A stretch of DNA of 64,000 nt from Paenibacillus lupini (GTDB taxonomy: Bacteria; Bacillota; Bacilli; Paenibacillales; Paenibacillaceae). This document shows, one piece after another, positions 25,349 through 34,469 of this stretch. The notes below the pieces were generated by a model. It was not told the DNA's origin and searched no databases. It saw nothing but the letters and a program-made list of their open reading frames with translations. The stretch lies in contig NZ_JAASRW010000001.1 of assembly GCF_011761355.1 (NCBI RefSeq), forward strand, positions 248,001 to 312,000. The letters run 5' to 3'. Within the stretch, counting starts at the first letter, position 1. Every line of letters begins with the position of its first letter. Both the position numbers and the translations under genes were made by a program.

Positions 25349-25374
25349 GCCCCTGCGCCCGCAGGGGCTTTTTT
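25349..25374 (+). terminator. trp leader attenuator terminator
   Basis: Perfect 8-bp GC-rich stem (GCCCCTGC / GCAGGGGC), 4-nt loop, T6. It lies 105 nt after the TRAP site and 72 bp before trpE, so it is the expected attenuator. A candidate competing strand is 25262-25269 (GCGCAAGG), which can pair with 25351-25358 in 7 of 8 positions; whether that is the real antiterminator is untested. Confidence 0.9.
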
Positions 25375-25446
25375 AATGCCCTTCCCCATTCAAACGAAAG
25401 AATGCTCGTTGCCACTTCCGGTACGAAGCTATGAGGAGGAACCCCC

Positions 25447-27009
25447 ATGACAAATGAATTGCAGCAAGTAACGAAGCTGGCCGACCAGTACAATATTATC
25501 CCAATTGTTCGCTATATGCTTGCCGATACCGAAACACCAATTCGCTTGTTCCAGCATTTTGCGAAAGAGCAGCATGCCTTTCTGCTGGAGAGTGTTGAAG
25601 GTGGTGTGAAATGGGCTAGATATTCATTTATCGGAACGGATCCTTTCATGATGCTGTACGGTAAGAACGGCAAGATGGTACTCGAGCATAACGGAGATAG
25701 ACAAGTATTCGACGAGAAGCCAATTGAGCTCTTGAAAGCTCAGCTTCGCGGCTATCGCAGCCCGTCGCTGCCAGAACTTCCTCCATTTACAGGTGGAGCA
25801 ATTGGTTACTTTGGTTATGATCTGCTTCAATACTATGAGAACCTGCCAAAGCATCGGATTGATGATCTGCAAATGAATGATCTGCAATTTATGTTCTGTG
25901 ATCAAGTCATCGTATTCGACCATTTCAAGCAGCAGCTTCAAATCATCGGCAACGTTCATATCCCGCATGCTGCAACAGATGCGGCTATCGAGAAAGCTTA
26001 TAATCGTGCCGTAAAGAAGATCGAAGCAACGATTGAACGCTTGCAGCAGCCGCTCAAGGTTCCGGTTATGACCGGTGGGACGATTCCGAATGACCCAGAG
26101 CTTGGGGATGTACAATCGAACCTGACCAAGGAGCAGTTCATCTCGAATATTGAGCAGGCCAAAGAATATATTCGCTCAGGAGATATTTTCCAAGTTGTAT
26201 TATCCCAACGCTTCAGTATCGAGACGGATATTGATCCGCTGCATGTCTACCGTGTATTGCGTACGATGAACCCATCCCCTTATATGTACTATTTGAAAAT
26301 GGGCGATGAAGTTATCGTTGGCACTTCGCCAGAGGCGCTTGTGAAGGTCGATGGCAACCGTAAGGTAGAGACTCGGCCGATTGCCGGAACAAGGCCACGC
26401 GGCAAGACACCGGAAGAGGATAAGGCACTTGAGGTGGAACTGCTCGCAGATGAGAAGGAACGTGCGGAGCATCTGATGCTGGTCGACCTCGGACGTAATG
26501 ATATTGGCCGTGTATCTGAATTTGGTTCGGTACGCTGCGACTCCTTTATGGAGATTGAACGTTATTCGCATGTCATGCACATCGTATCTAATGTATCGGG
26601 CAAACTTCGTGAGGATAGAGATTTCTTTGATGCCTTCCTGTCTTGTTTGCCAGCAGGGACTGTATCGGGAGCACCGAAGCTTCGGGCAATGGAGATTATT
26701 GCTGAGCTTGAGAATGAAGCGCGAGGTGCATACGCAGGTGCGATTGGTTATTTAGGCTTTGGCGGATCACTGGATACCTGTATTACAATCCGTACGATTG
26801 TGTTCAAGAACGGAAAAGCTTATGTACAGAGCGGGGCGGGTATTGTTTGGGACTCTGTGCCTGAGAGTGAATATATGGAAACAGTCAATAAGGCTAAAGC
26901 AAGCTTGAAGGCAATTCGGGCAGCTGAAGCGATTTTTGGAAAACGGAACAATAAGGCCGAGCAGGCGGTTAACACAGATTACTATGTGACAAGCGGAGAG
27001 GTGTTGTAA
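25447..27009 (+). CDS. trpE: Anthranilate synthase component I
   Basis: The 520-aa enzyme converts chorismate to anthranilate with a glutamine amidotransferase partner. The tryptophan feedback site LLES-x10-S is intact (residues 46-60). The chorismate-binding domain shows GTSPEALVKV, RPIAGTRPRG, DLGRNDIGRV and LPAGTVSGAPKLRAMEII. No trpG gene is in the operon, as in B. subtilis where the amidotransferase is encoded with folate genes. Ribosome binding site GAGGAGGA. Confidence 0.97.
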   Translation: MTNELQQVTKLADQYNIIPIVRYMLADTETPIRLFQHFAKEQHAFLLESVEGGVKWARYSFIGTDPFMMLYGKNGKMVLEHNGDRQVFDEKPIELLKAQLRGYRSPSLPELPPFTGGAIGYFGYDLLQYYENLPKHRIDDLQMNDLQFMFCDQVIVFDHFKQQLQIIGNVHIPHAATDAAIEKAYNRAVKKIEATIERLQQPLKVPVMTGGTIPNDPELGDVQSNLTKEQFISNIEQAKEYIRSGDIFQVVLSQRFSIETDIDPLHVYRVLRTMNPSPYMYYLKMGDEVIVGTSPEALVKVDGNRKVETRPIAGTRPRGKTPEEDKALEVELLADEKERAEHLMLVDLGRNDIGRVSEFGSVRCDSFMEIERYSHVMHIVSNVSGKLREDRDFFDAFLSCLPAGTVSGAPKLRAMEIIAELENEARGAYAGAIGYLGFGGSLDTCITIRTIVFKNGKAYVQSGAGIVWDSVPESEYMETVNKAKASLKAIRAAEAIFGKRNNKAEQAVNTDYYVTSGEVL

Positions 27010-27010
27010 A

Positions 27011-28063
27011 ATGAGTTTGATGACAGAATCAATGACAATGCAAGAGGCACTTAATAAGCTTGTGAGCAGCACTGATCTGACGCGTGAAGAAGCTCGGTCG
27101 GTTATGGATTTTATTATGAGCGGTAATGCAACGTCTTCACAAATTGCAGGGGTAGCTACAGCCCTTCGTATGAAGGGCGAGACGAAAGACGAGATTACTG
27201 GCTTTGCTGAAGCTATGCGTGAGCATTCAAGCCATGTCCAAACCAAGCAGGAAGGGTTACTGGATACATGTGGTACCGGCGGTTCTGGCATTCATAAATT
27301 CAATATCTCTACCGCATCCGCTATTATTGCATCTGCAGCTGGCATTCGTGTCGCCAAACATGGCAACCGTGCAATGTCCGGTAAAGCAGGAAGTGCAGAT
27401 GTTCTTGAAGCTTTAGGCGTGCAAATCACATTGACGCCTGAGCAAGCTGCCGAATGTCTTCATCAGATCGGTATTTGTTTTATGTTCGCTATGTTGTATC
27501 ATCCTTCGCTGAAACATGCGGCTGCACCTCGCCGTGAACTTGGTGTTCGGACGATCTTCAATATGCTGGGTCCGTTAGCGAATCCCGCTGGAGCTGACCG
27601 TCAACTGATCGGTCTGTATGACCGCACGAAGACAGCTACGATTGCGGCTGTACTAAATGAACTTGGGGTAAAACGTGCGATGGTCGTCAGCAGTATCGAC
27701 GGACTCGATGAGATTAGTATTTCGGCACCTACACGAATTTCGGAACTTCGGAATGGTGAAGTAGTGACATACGAGCTTACACCGGAAGATCTTGGCCTGA
27801 CCCGTTACCCGATCTCCGAAGTAATAGGCGGGGATGCTGCTACCAATGCATCGATTATTCGAGGGATCTTCAACGGTCAGCAGCGTGGTGCTTATCGTGA
27901 TATCGTCCTCGCTAACGCAGGTGCTTGCATTTATGTAGGCGGCCATGCAGATTCTTTGCAAGAAGGAGTTGCTATTGCGGCCGAGATGATTGATTCCGGC
28001 AAAGCAGAACAACAATTGCTTAAGCTTATTCAAACGACAGGAGAGTTGGCTCATGTTTCTTGA
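27011..28063 (+). CDS. trpD: Anthranilate phosphoribosyltransferase
   Basis: The 350-aa enzyme joins anthranilate to PRPP. The PRPP loop DTCGTGGSGIHKFNIST (near residue 84), KHGNRAMSGKAGSADVLEALG and HPSLKHAAAPRRELGVRTIFN are all present. It follows trpE by 1 bp and overlaps trpC by 11 nt, so translation is coupled. Confidence 0.97.
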   Translation: MSLMTESMTMQEALNKLVSSTDLTREEARSVMDFIMSGNATSSQIAGVATALRMKGETKDEITGFAEAMREHSSHVQTKQEGLLDTCGTGGSGIHKFNISTASAIIASAAGIRVAKHGNRAMSGKAGSADVLEALGVQITLTPEQAAECLHQIGICFMFAMLYHPSLKHAAAPRRELGVRTIFNMLGPLANPAGADRQLIGLYDRTKTATIAAVLNELGVKRAMVVSSIDGLDEISISAPTRISELRNGEVVTYELTPEDLGLTRYPISEVIGGDAATNASIIRGIFNGQQRGAYRDIVLANAGACIYVGGHADSLQEGVAIAAEMIDSGKAEQQLLKLIQTTGELAHVS

Positions 28064-28856
28064 TAAAATCGTAGTTACGAAGCGGGAAGAGGTTGCTCAT
28101 CTCGCTTCCCAGTTTCAGCTTTCAGATTATGAACGACAAATTGCTTTGCTGCCGGAATGCCGCGGCTTCGAGCGTGCTCTAACAGCAGGCCGCAAGCGGG
28201 ACATTGGTTTGATTGCAGAAGTAAAGAAGGCATCGCCTTCCAAGGGCCTCATTCGACCAGATTTTCATCCAGCACAGCTTGCTGCTGCTTATGAGGCAGC
28301 GGGTGCGGATTGTATTTCCGTATTAACTGACCGTGATTATTTCCAAGGCTCTAACGAATACTTAAGCTTGATTAAAGAGACAGTGAATATTCCGCTTCTC
28401 CGCAAAGACTTCATCATTGACTACCGTCAAGTGTATGAGGCTCGTCTAATTGGTGCAGATGCTGTACTATTAATAGCAGCAATTCTTACTTCATCTGAAT
28501 TATCGGAGTTATATGATACGGCCAAATCTCTTGGCATGGACGTTCTGGTTGAGGTCCATGACCGGGAAGAGTTGGAACGTGTTCTAGAACTCAATAAAGC
28601 GACGCTTATTGGCGTAAACAATCGGGACTTGAAATCATTTGTCACTGATCTGCATACGACAGAGTCGTTAATGGATCTGATGCCAGCAGGAGTTACCGTT
28701 ATTAGTGAAAGCGGGATCGCTGGACGCCAGGACATGGATTATCTGCAAACGGTAGGAGCAAATGGTGTATTAATTGGCGAGCATTTCATGCGCCAACCGG
28801 ATGCTGGACAAGCGGTGATTGATCTTATGGGACCAGTGAAGGTGACGCAAGGATGA
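28053..28856 (+). CDS. trpC: Indole-3-glycerol phosphate synthase
   Basis: The 267-aa TIM-barrel enzyme. MFLDKIVVTKREEVAHLAS at the N-terminus, LIAEVKKASPSKGLI near residue 53 with the catalytic lysine, LRKDFIIDYRQVYEARLIGADAVLL and GVNNRDLKSF are typical. The ATG at 28053 lies inside the end of trpD and follows AGGAGAG. It overlaps trpF by 4 nt. Confidence 0.96.
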   Translation: MFLDKIVVTKREEVAHLASQFQLSDYERQIALLPECRGFERALTAGRKRDIGLIAEVKKASPSKGLIRPDFHPAQLAAAYEAAGADCISVLTDRDYFQGSNEYLSLIKETVNIPLLRKDFIIDYRQVYEARLIGADAVLLIAAILTSSELSELYDTAKSLGMDVLVEVHDREELERVLELNKATLIGVNNRDLKSFVTDLHTTESLMDLMPAGVTVISESGIAGRQDMDYLQTVGANGVLIGEHFMRQPDAGQAVIDLMGPVKVTQG

Positions 28857-29530
28857 CAACAACGCCAAGAATCAAGATTTGTGGTTTAAAGGATTCCACA
28901 ACGATTGAAGCGATGGAGGGTCTTCCTTTCCATGAGATAGGATTTGTATTTGCCCCTAGCAAACGTCAAGTCGATCCGGAGACCGCTGCCGGTCTCATTC
29001 GTTCGGCGAAGCAGCTGAAAGCTGCCAATGGTGAGGCACCACAAACAGTTGGTGTATTCGTTAACCCCGATCTTAACGAGCTGGAACATATTTTGTCCAA
29101 AGCTCCGCTTGATGTGGTGCAGCTGCATGGTCAAGAAACAGCGGAGTTCAGCCGATTAGTGAAGAGTAGTTTTCCCGTCAAGGTATGGAAGGTTATGTCC
29201 ATTGGAAAAGACGGACAAAGTGCGGCTGAGCGAGTATCCCCTTTTGACGGGGCGATTGACGCTTTATTGATTGATACGGCTGGCGGCGGTACTGGCCAAA
29301 CATTTGATTGGCAGGTTATCTCGGAATATCAGAAGGCTGCTGCAGCGATTCAAGTGCCTCTTTATGTAGCTGGAGGCTTGAATCCAGGCAATGTAGGCGA
29401 GCTTCTCACAGGTAATCAGGTTGATGGGATTGATGTATCGAGTGGAGTCGAGACAAACGGACACAAAGACATCGAGAAAATTAGATTATTCGTTGGAAAG
29501 GTGATTGAACATGAACCAAGTACCAGATGA
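28853..29530 (+). CDS. trpF: Phosphoribosylanthranilate isomerase
   Basis: The 225-aa TIM barrel begins [20 protein letters not shown]; the KICG cysteine is the catalytic base and the distal aspartate is in [32 protein letters not shown] closes the phosphate site. It overlaps trpC and trpB at its two ends; a separate (unfused) TrpF is usual in Bacillales. Confidence 0.96.
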   Translation: MTTTPRIKICGLKDSTTIEAMEGLPFHEIGFVFAPSKRQVDPETAAGLIRSAKQLKAANGEAPQTVGVFVNPDLNELEHILSKAPLDVVQLHGQETAEFSRLVKSSFPVKVWKVMSIGKDGQSAAERVSPFDGAIDALLIDTAGGGTGQTFDWQVISEYQKAAAAIQVPLYVAGGLNPGNVGELLTGNQVDGIDVSSGVETNGHKDIEKIRLFVGKVIEHEPSTR

Positions 29531-30707
29531 TAACGGGCGCTTTGGCAAATTCGGCGGACGGTATGTACCAGAGACGCTGATGAATGCACTGCTGGAGCTA
29601 GAAGAAGCTTATAAACATTATTCGCAGGATCCTGCTTTCCAGCAAGAAGTACATGATTTGCTTCACAAATATTCAGGTCGTCCAACTCCGCTTTATTATG
29701 CGGAACGGTTAAGCCAGCATCTTGGCGGCGCTAAGATTTACCTCAAGCGCGAAGACTTGAACCATACAGGCGCTCATAAGATCAATAATACAATTGGGCA
29801 GGCTGTTCTTGCGAAGCGTATGGGTAAAACAAAGGTTATTGCTGAGACTGGCGCAGGTCAGCATGGTGTAGCATCAGCTACCGTTGCAGCTTTGCTTGGT
29901 CTCGAATGCAAAGTGTTTATGGGCGAGGAAGACATGAAGCGCCAGCAGCTGAACGTATTCCGTATGCAGTTGCTAGGGGCAGAGGTTGTACCTGTACTAT
30001 CCGGCACTCGTACACTTAAAGACGCTTGTAATGAGACGCTCCGCTACTGGGTCAGCCATGTAGAGGATACGTTCTACATTCTTGGTTCTGCCACAGGTCC
30101 GCATCCATATCCAATGATGGTTCGCGACTTCCAGCGGATTATTGGGGATGAATCCCGGAAACAAATCGTGGAAGTAGAAGAACGTCTTCCAGATTACATT
30201 GTTGCGGCTGTAGGCGGCGGCAGCAATGCCATTGGTATTTTCTATCCGTTTATTGGAGATGAATCCGTTCGTCTTGTTGGGGTTGAAGCGGCAGGACGCG
30301 GTATTGATACAGAAGAACATGCAGCAACGATGACGATGGGCAGCCACGGCGTGTTCCAAGGATCATTCAGTTACTTGCTGCAAGATAAGTTTGGTCAGGT
30401 ACAGCCGGCACATTCGATCTCAGCGGGTCTGGATTATCCTGGTATTGGTCCAGAGCATGCTTACTTGAAGGATTCTGGCCGTGCAGAGTACTTCCCGATT
30501 ACGGACGCAGAAGCGCTTGATGCGCTGCAGCTGCTGTCCCGCACTGAAGGCATTATCCCGGCTTTGGAATCTGCTCATGCGATCGCCCAAACGATTAAGC
30601 TTGCTCCAACACTCGATCCAGACAAGATCGTTGTTGTAAGCTTGTCCGGCCGTGGTGATAAAGATGTGGAAGCGATCATGGGATATCTGGGAGGTGCAGA
30701 GGCATGA
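29511..30707 (+). CDS. trpB: Tryptophan synthase beta chain
   Basis: The 398-aa PLP enzyme. The Schiff-base lysine lies in [15 protein letters not shown] (near residue 86), with [13 protein letters not shown] and the phosphate loop [12 protein letters not shown] 29511 is preferred over an in-frame TTG at 29505, since AAAGGTGAT lies at the right distance. It overlaps trpF by 20 nt and trpA by 4 nt. Confidence 0.97.
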   Translation: MNQVPDDNGRFGKFGGRYVPETLMNALLELEEAYKHYSQDPAFQQEVHDLLHKYSGRPTPLYYAERLSQHLGGAKIYLKREDLNHTGAHKINNTIGQAVLAKRMGKTKVIAETGAGQHGVASATVAALLGLECKVFMGEEDMKRQQLNVFRMQLLGAEVVPVLSGTRTLKDACNETLRYWVSHVEDTFYILGSATGPHPYPMMVRDFQRIIGDESRKQIVEVEERLPDYIVAAVGGGSNAIGIFYPFIGDESVRLVGVEAAGRGIDTEEHAATMTMGSHGVFQGSFSYLLQDKFGQVQPAHSISAGLDYPGIGPEHAYLKDSGRAEYFPITDAEALDALQLLSRTEGIIPALESAHAIAQTIKLAPTLDPDKIVVVSLSGRGDKDVEAIMGYLGGAEA

Positions 30708-31510
30708 ATTTAATCGATGCTGCTTTTGCAAAATTGAAGCAAGAAGGAAAGACGGCACTCATTCCTTTCTTAACGATCGGGGATCCTGATATCCCGACAT
30801 CTATTGCCATTATTAAAGAGCTCGAGCAAGCTGGCGCCAACATGGTGGAGCTAGGTGTTCCTTATTCAGACCCACTGGCAGACGGTCCGGTTATCCAACG
30901 GGCATCTGAGCGTGCGCTGCAGAACCGGATCTCGATTCTGGACTGTATTGAAACAGCGGCACAAGCCAGAGAAGCCGGCGTTCAAATGCCATTTATTTTG
31001 TTTACTTACTTCAATCCCGTGCTGCAGTTTGGCCTGGAACCGTTTATGAACCTGGTTGTTGAAAAAGGAATCAGCGGCTTGATCATTCCTGATCTTCCGA
31101 TTGAAGAAGACGAAGAGGTTCGTCAATTGGCAGAATTAAAAGGGGTTCATTTGATCCCGCTTGTAGCGCCAACTTCTAAGGATCGTGTAGTTCGGATCTC
31201 ACGTAAGGCACGTGGCTTCGTCTATTGTGTATCGTCACTTGGCGTTACCGGCGTCCGCGCGGAATTCCACAGCGGTATTGATGATTTCCTTGCTACCGTA
31301 CGTGAAGCAACCGATCTTCCGATTGCTGTAGGCTTCGGGATTTCGAGCCGTGAGCAGGTTCAGCGCTTTGAGAGCATCTGTGACGGCGTTGTTGTTGGCA
31401 GCGCCATCGTTCGTAAGATCGAAGAATCACTGCCACTTCTGACCGATGAGAAGCAAAGGGAAGCAGGGCTTACACAAATCCGCGAGTTTGTTGCTGGATT
31501 AAAGGGCTAA
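30704..31510 (+). CDS. trpA: Tryptophan synthase alpha chain
   Basis: The 268-aa TIM barrel cleaves indole-3-glycerol phosphate. The catalytic acids lie in [19 protein letters not shown] (Glu near residue 48, Asp near 59). [15 protein letters not shown] and [11 protein letters not shown] form the phosphate site. It closes the trpEDCFBA set and is followed by an intrinsic terminator. Confidence 0.97.
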   Translation: MNLIDAAFAKLKQEGKTALIPFLTIGDPDIPTSIAIIKELEQAGANMVELGVPYSDPLADGPVIQRASERALQNRISILDCIETAAQAREAGVQMPFILFTYFNPVLQFGLEPFMNLVVEKGISGLIIPDLPIEEDEEVRQLAELKGVHLIPLVAPTSKDRVVRISRKARGFVYCVSSLGVTGVRAEFHSGIDDFLATVREATDLPIAVGFGISSREQVQRFESICDGVVVGSAIVRKIEESLPLLTDEKQREAGLTQIREFVAGLKG

Positions 31511-31517
31511 TGAGTTA

Positions 31518-31545
31518 GGACAGAGCAAATCGCTCTGTCCTTTTT
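31518..31545 (+). terminator. Terminator at the end of trpEDCFBA
   Basis: Perfect 9-bp stem (GGACAGAGC / GCTCTGTCC), 5-nt loop, T5. It separates hisC-tyrA from the trp transcript, unlike the continuous supraoperon of B. subtilis. Confidence 0.85.
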
Positions 31546-31696
31546 CTATGCTCCTATTTGCACTAATGAAGTGCTCAAAAGACAGTACCTTTGTCATATT
31601 CTGTCCTAATTTACTTGCCTACCCTTTAAAACCTTTACGAGATGTGAGACAATAGAAAACATGCAGTTAGCCAATAAGACAAAGAGGTGAATGGCG

Positions 31697-32794
31697 ATGC
31701 AGCCAAAAAGTAATATAGTGCATCTCCCTGTTTATCAGCCAGGGAAACCGGTTGAGGACGTTAAGAGAGAGCTTGGATTAGAGGAAGTAATTAAGCTTGC
31801 TTCCAACGAGAACCCGTTTGGTTATTCCGAACTGGCGAAAGCAGCTATCATAAATGAGTTAGGTCAAATTGCCACATATCCGGACGGTGCCAGCTTTGAG
31901 CTGAATGCAGCGGTTGCGAAAAAATTCGGGGTAGAGTCTAACCAGATTATTTTCGGAAACGGATCAAGTGACATTATACTTATGCTTTGCCGCACTTATC
32001 TCGCACCTGGCGATGAAACGATCATGGCAGATGAAACGTTCTCCCAATATAAGCATAATGCCGAAATCGAGAATGCGCGCATTATTGAAGTACCTTTGAA
32101 AGACGGCAAACATGACCTCTCGGCTATGCTTGCCAAGATTAACGACCGTACAAAGCTCGTATGGGTATGTAACCCGAATAATCCGACAGGTACTATTGTC
32201 AAGGAAGATGAGCTTACTGCTTTCCTCGATAAAGTGCCTAAAGATGTTCTTGTCGTGCTGGATGAGGCCTATTGCGAGTTTGTTGATGAGCCAGGTTTCC
32301 CGGATGGAATCAAGCTTCTGAAAAATTATCGTAATTTGATCGTCCTGCGCACATTCTCCAAAATTTATGGACTGGCATCGCTCCGGATCGGTTACGGGAT
32401 TGGTCATGCGGATGTGATTCAATACATGAATCAAATTCGCGAACCCTTTAATACGAACCGACTTGGACAGGTTGCAGCAACAGCCTCCATTGCAGATGAT
32501 GACTTTGTCACGTTCTGCCGTGAACAGAACAATGCGGGAATTAAATATTTCTACAGCCAATTCGATCGGCTTGGTCTAAAATATTTCCCTGCATTCGGCA
32601 ACTTTATTATGGTGGATGCAAAACTTCCGTCTGCTGAAGTCTTCCAGGCATTGCTCCGCAGGGGGATTATCGTTAGACCTCGGTGGACTTATTATCCGAC
32701 CTATATTCGTGTATCTATAGGCACTCCGGAACAGAACGAGAAGTTTATTGCCGCTTTCGAGCAAGTTCTTCAAGAAGCGGCGGTGCGCGGATAG
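31697..32794 (+). CDS. hisC: Histidinol-phosphate / aromatic aminotransferase
   Basis: The 365-aa class-I/II PLP aminotransferase begins MQPKSNIVHLPVYQPGKPVE. KLASNENPFGYS, the ASPNNPTG-like VCNPNNPTGT, DEAYCEF and the PLP lysine in RTFSKIYGLASLRIGYG are present. The 3' position next to tyrA suggests use in Tyr/Phe as well as His synthesis, as in B. subtilis. ATG 31697 follows AGAGGTGA; ATG 31691 would overlap that site. Confidence 0.94.
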   Translation: MQPKSNIVHLPVYQPGKPVEDVKRELGLEEVIKLASNENPFGYSELAKAAIINELGQIATYPDGASFELNAAVAKKFGVESNQIIFGNGSSDIILMLCRTYLAPGDETIMADETFSQYKHNAEIENARIIEVPLKDGKHDLSAMLAKINDRTKLVWVCNPNNPTGTIVKEDELTAFLDKVPKDVLVVLDEAYCEFVDEPGFPDGIKLLKNYRNLIVLRTFSKIYGLASLRIGYGIGHADVIQYMNQIREPFNTNRLGQVAATASIADDDFVTFCREQNNAGIKYFYSQFDRLGLKYFPAFGNFIMVDAKLPSAEVFQALLRRGIIVRPRWTYYPTYIRVSIGTPEQNEKFIAAFEQVLQEAAVRG

Positions 32795-32798
32795 CCTT

Positions 32799-33890
32799 AT
32801 GACAAAGATTGCGATATTTGGAGTAGGATTAATTGGAGGATCACTAGCGCTTTGCTTTAAAGGTAAGCCTGGTCTAACGGTAGTCGGATATTCGAACCGT
32901 CAATCCTCTGTAGAGAAATATATGAAGCGGGGAGTCGTTGATTATGCAACGACTTCCTTGCAGGAAGCAGCAGAGGGAGCAGATTTTATCTTCCTATGCG
33001 TGCCTGTAGGCAACCTTGAAGAGTATGTTACAGAACTTAGCAAGCTTAACTTGAAGCCGGGCTGTATTATTACAGATGTCGGCAGTACGAAAGCTTCGGT
33101 TGCTGAATGCGGCAAAAGACTGGAGCTGAACGGAGCAACGTTTATTGGCGGCCATCCTATGGCAGGCTCCGAGCGCTCTGGTGTAGAAGCGGCATCTACA
33201 AATCTGTTCGAGAATGCCTTCTACGTGCTTACACCTGATGAATCAACATCAGTAAATGATTTGGAACGCCTGAGAAATCTGCTTGTGCATACAAGAGCGC
33301 ATCTTGTAAGCGTAGATTCCAAGTCTCATGACGAGATTGTTGGGGCGATCAGCCATCTTCCACACATGATTGCAGTAGCACTCGTTAATCAAATTCGTGG
33401 CTACAATGAGAATAATGGTCTGTACGAATTGCTCGCGGCAGGCGGATTCCGTGACATTACGAGAATTGCAGCCAGTGACCCGGTTGTTTGGCGGGACATC
33501 CTCATTAATAACCGTGAGGTGCTGCTTAAGCTTCTCAAGGATTGGAATGGTGAGGTCGAGCGATTTGCTGTTATGCTTGAATCCCTTGACGGTGATGCCA
33601 TTGAGGAAGCCTTTCAGACAGCAGGTGAATTCCGCAGTAAATTACCGGAACGCCGCAAAGGGATGATTCATTCCTTATACGATTGTTATGTGGATGTCCC
33701 CGATCATCCTGGGATTATCGGCAACATTGCTAGCGAGCTTGGCAGTGCTCGGATTAATCTTAGTAATATTAATATCATTGAGAGCAGAGAAGATGTTCCT
33801 GGTGTTCTTCGTTTATCTTTCCGTACACAGGAAGATCTGGATCAAGCGATGCTGCTGCTCGATAAAACCGGATATACCGTTCGCCAATAA
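32799..33890 (+). CDS. tyrA: Prephenate dehydrogenase with ACT domain
   Basis: The 363-aa enzyme begins MTKIAIFGVGLIGGSLALCF with the NAD loop GVGLIGG. The catalytic-site segment IGGHPMAGSERSGVEAA and the helical dimerisation domain with GAISHLPHMIAVALV follow. A C-terminal ACT domain (from about 292, VDVPDHPGIIGNIASELG) is the likely tyrosine-sensing part. It starts 4 bp after hisC and has a terminator behind. The aroE/aroA gene that follows in B. subtilis is absent here. Confidence 0.95.
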   Translation: MTKIAIFGVGLIGGSLALCFKGKPGLTVVGYSNRQSSVEKYMKRGVVDYATTSLQEAAEGADFIFLCVPVGNLEEYVTELSKLNLKPGCIITDVGSTKASVAECGKRLELNGATFIGGHPMAGSERSGVEAASTNLFENAFYVLTPDESTSVNDLERLRNLLVHTRAHLVSVDSKSHDEIVGAISHLPHMIAVALVNQIRGYNENNGLYELLAAGGFRDITRIAASDPVVWRDILINNREVLLKLLKDWNGEVERFAVMLESLDGDAIEEAFQTAGEFRSKLPERRKGMIHSLYDCYVDVPDHPGIIGNIASELGSARINLSNINIIESREDVPGVLRLSFRTQEDLDQAMLLLDKTGYTVRQ

Positions 33891-33911
33891 AACCTCGAAA
33901 GAGGTTTTTTT
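33891..33911 (+). terminator. Terminator after tyrA
   Basis: AACCTC-GAAA-GAGGTT with a T-run; a short 6-bp stem with a stable GNRA loop. Confidence 0.75.
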
Positions 33912-33993
33912 GTTGTGTATGAAAAGGGTAAGGATTTCTCTATACATGCTTGTTAACCGCTAATGGTTGGATGCTCTTTAAGGATGCAATAGC

Positions 33994-34028
33994 GGATAAC
34001 GCTTTCAAAAAAAGTTTAAGCGTTTTCA
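33994..34028 (+). promoter_or_regulatory. Two tandem cre-like boxes
   Basis: On the minus strand 34007-33994 reads TGAAAGCGTTATCC and 34028-34015 reads TGAAAACGCTTAAA; each matches the CcpA cre pattern TGWAANCGNTNWCA at 13 of 14 positions. They are 21 bp apart (two helical turns) within a direct repeat. Both lie upstream of the -35 at 34038, centred near -72 and -51, which is an activator-like rather than repressor-like placement. Confidence 0.6.
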
Positions 34029-34037
34029 AAAAAAGCA

Positions 34038-34066
34038 TTGACTTAGTGGAAGCGTATACATATAAT
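34038..34066 (+). promoter_or_regulatory. Sigma-A promoter of a candidate small RNA
   Basis: TTGACT, 17-nt spacer, perfect TATAAT. Predicted start near 34073. No coding sequence follows within 300 bp in phase with a ribosome binding site. Confidence 0.8.
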
Positions 34067-34072
34067 AAAAGT

Positions 34073-34154
34073 ACAGTATGGTTTCTCTCCACTCCTATCC
34101 AAAACTATAGCGTTCATCATGAACGCTGACCACTCTTCGGAGTGGTTTTTTTTT
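34073..34154 (+). ncRNA. Candidate small RNA, about 80 nt
   Basis: The interval is bounded by the promoter at 34038-34066 and an intrinsic terminator at 34129-34154 (ACCACTC-TTCG-GAGTGGT, T9). Inside is a second hairpin, AGCGTTC-ATCAT-GAACGCT (34109-34127). The 5' 36 nt are unpaired and pyrimidine-rich (TTTCTCTCCACTCCTATCC near 34082-34100), complementary to Shine-Dalgarno-like sequence. No open reading frame with a ribosome binding site fits. An attenuated leader of the sigma gene 316 bp downstream is the alternative. Confidence 0.6.
34129..34154 (+). terminator. Terminator of the candidate small RNA
   Basis: 7-bp stem with a TTCG tetraloop followed by nine T. Confidence 0.9.
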
Positions 34155-34469
34155 GCTCATTTTTTGGACGAGCATATCCTTGTTATTCCGACAAATTCCT
34201 GCTTTTAAAGAAATGAGAGTTTACTTATTTTTTAAGACTAATGCAGGTTCGTATGTTACAATACGTATTGACAGTCCTGTTGTTAAAATATGGATGAAAA
34301 CCCTTTTTGTCGAAAGAAGAAGGAATTTGACTATTGAGCATCGAATTACATACATCGTATTTATTGAAAATTTTAATGATAATGACCGCAACTTTTCGCT
34401 TCCGGTTCGGTACAATGTTACATAATCGAACTGGGAAGAAGAATTCGCAGGTGAGGAGGTTCGCCTGTC
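34155..34469. other. AT-rich gene-free stretch before the ECF sigma gene
   Basis: No convincing gene. A weak ECF-type promoter is possible at 34388-34413: GCAAC, TTTT-rich 15-nt spacer, then CGGTAC, 57 bp before the sigma gene, which could make the pair autoregulated. An open frame at 34153-34425 has no ribosome binding site and an unlikely composition. Confidence 0.35.

Noticed and set aside
25204..25434. 76-aa open frame through the trp leader
   Set aside because: It is made of the TRAP triplets and the terminator stem; no ribosome binding site, and its Arg/Lys/Glu-rich start is just the GAG repeats.
25090..25446. T-box or leader-peptide control of the trp operon
   Set aside because: No T-box consensus and no Trp-codon peptide; the 11-triplet TRAP site explains the region.
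34153..34425. 90-aa open frame before the sigma gene
   Set aside because: Starts inside the terminator tail, without ribosome binding site, AT-rich and unlike neighbours in codon use.
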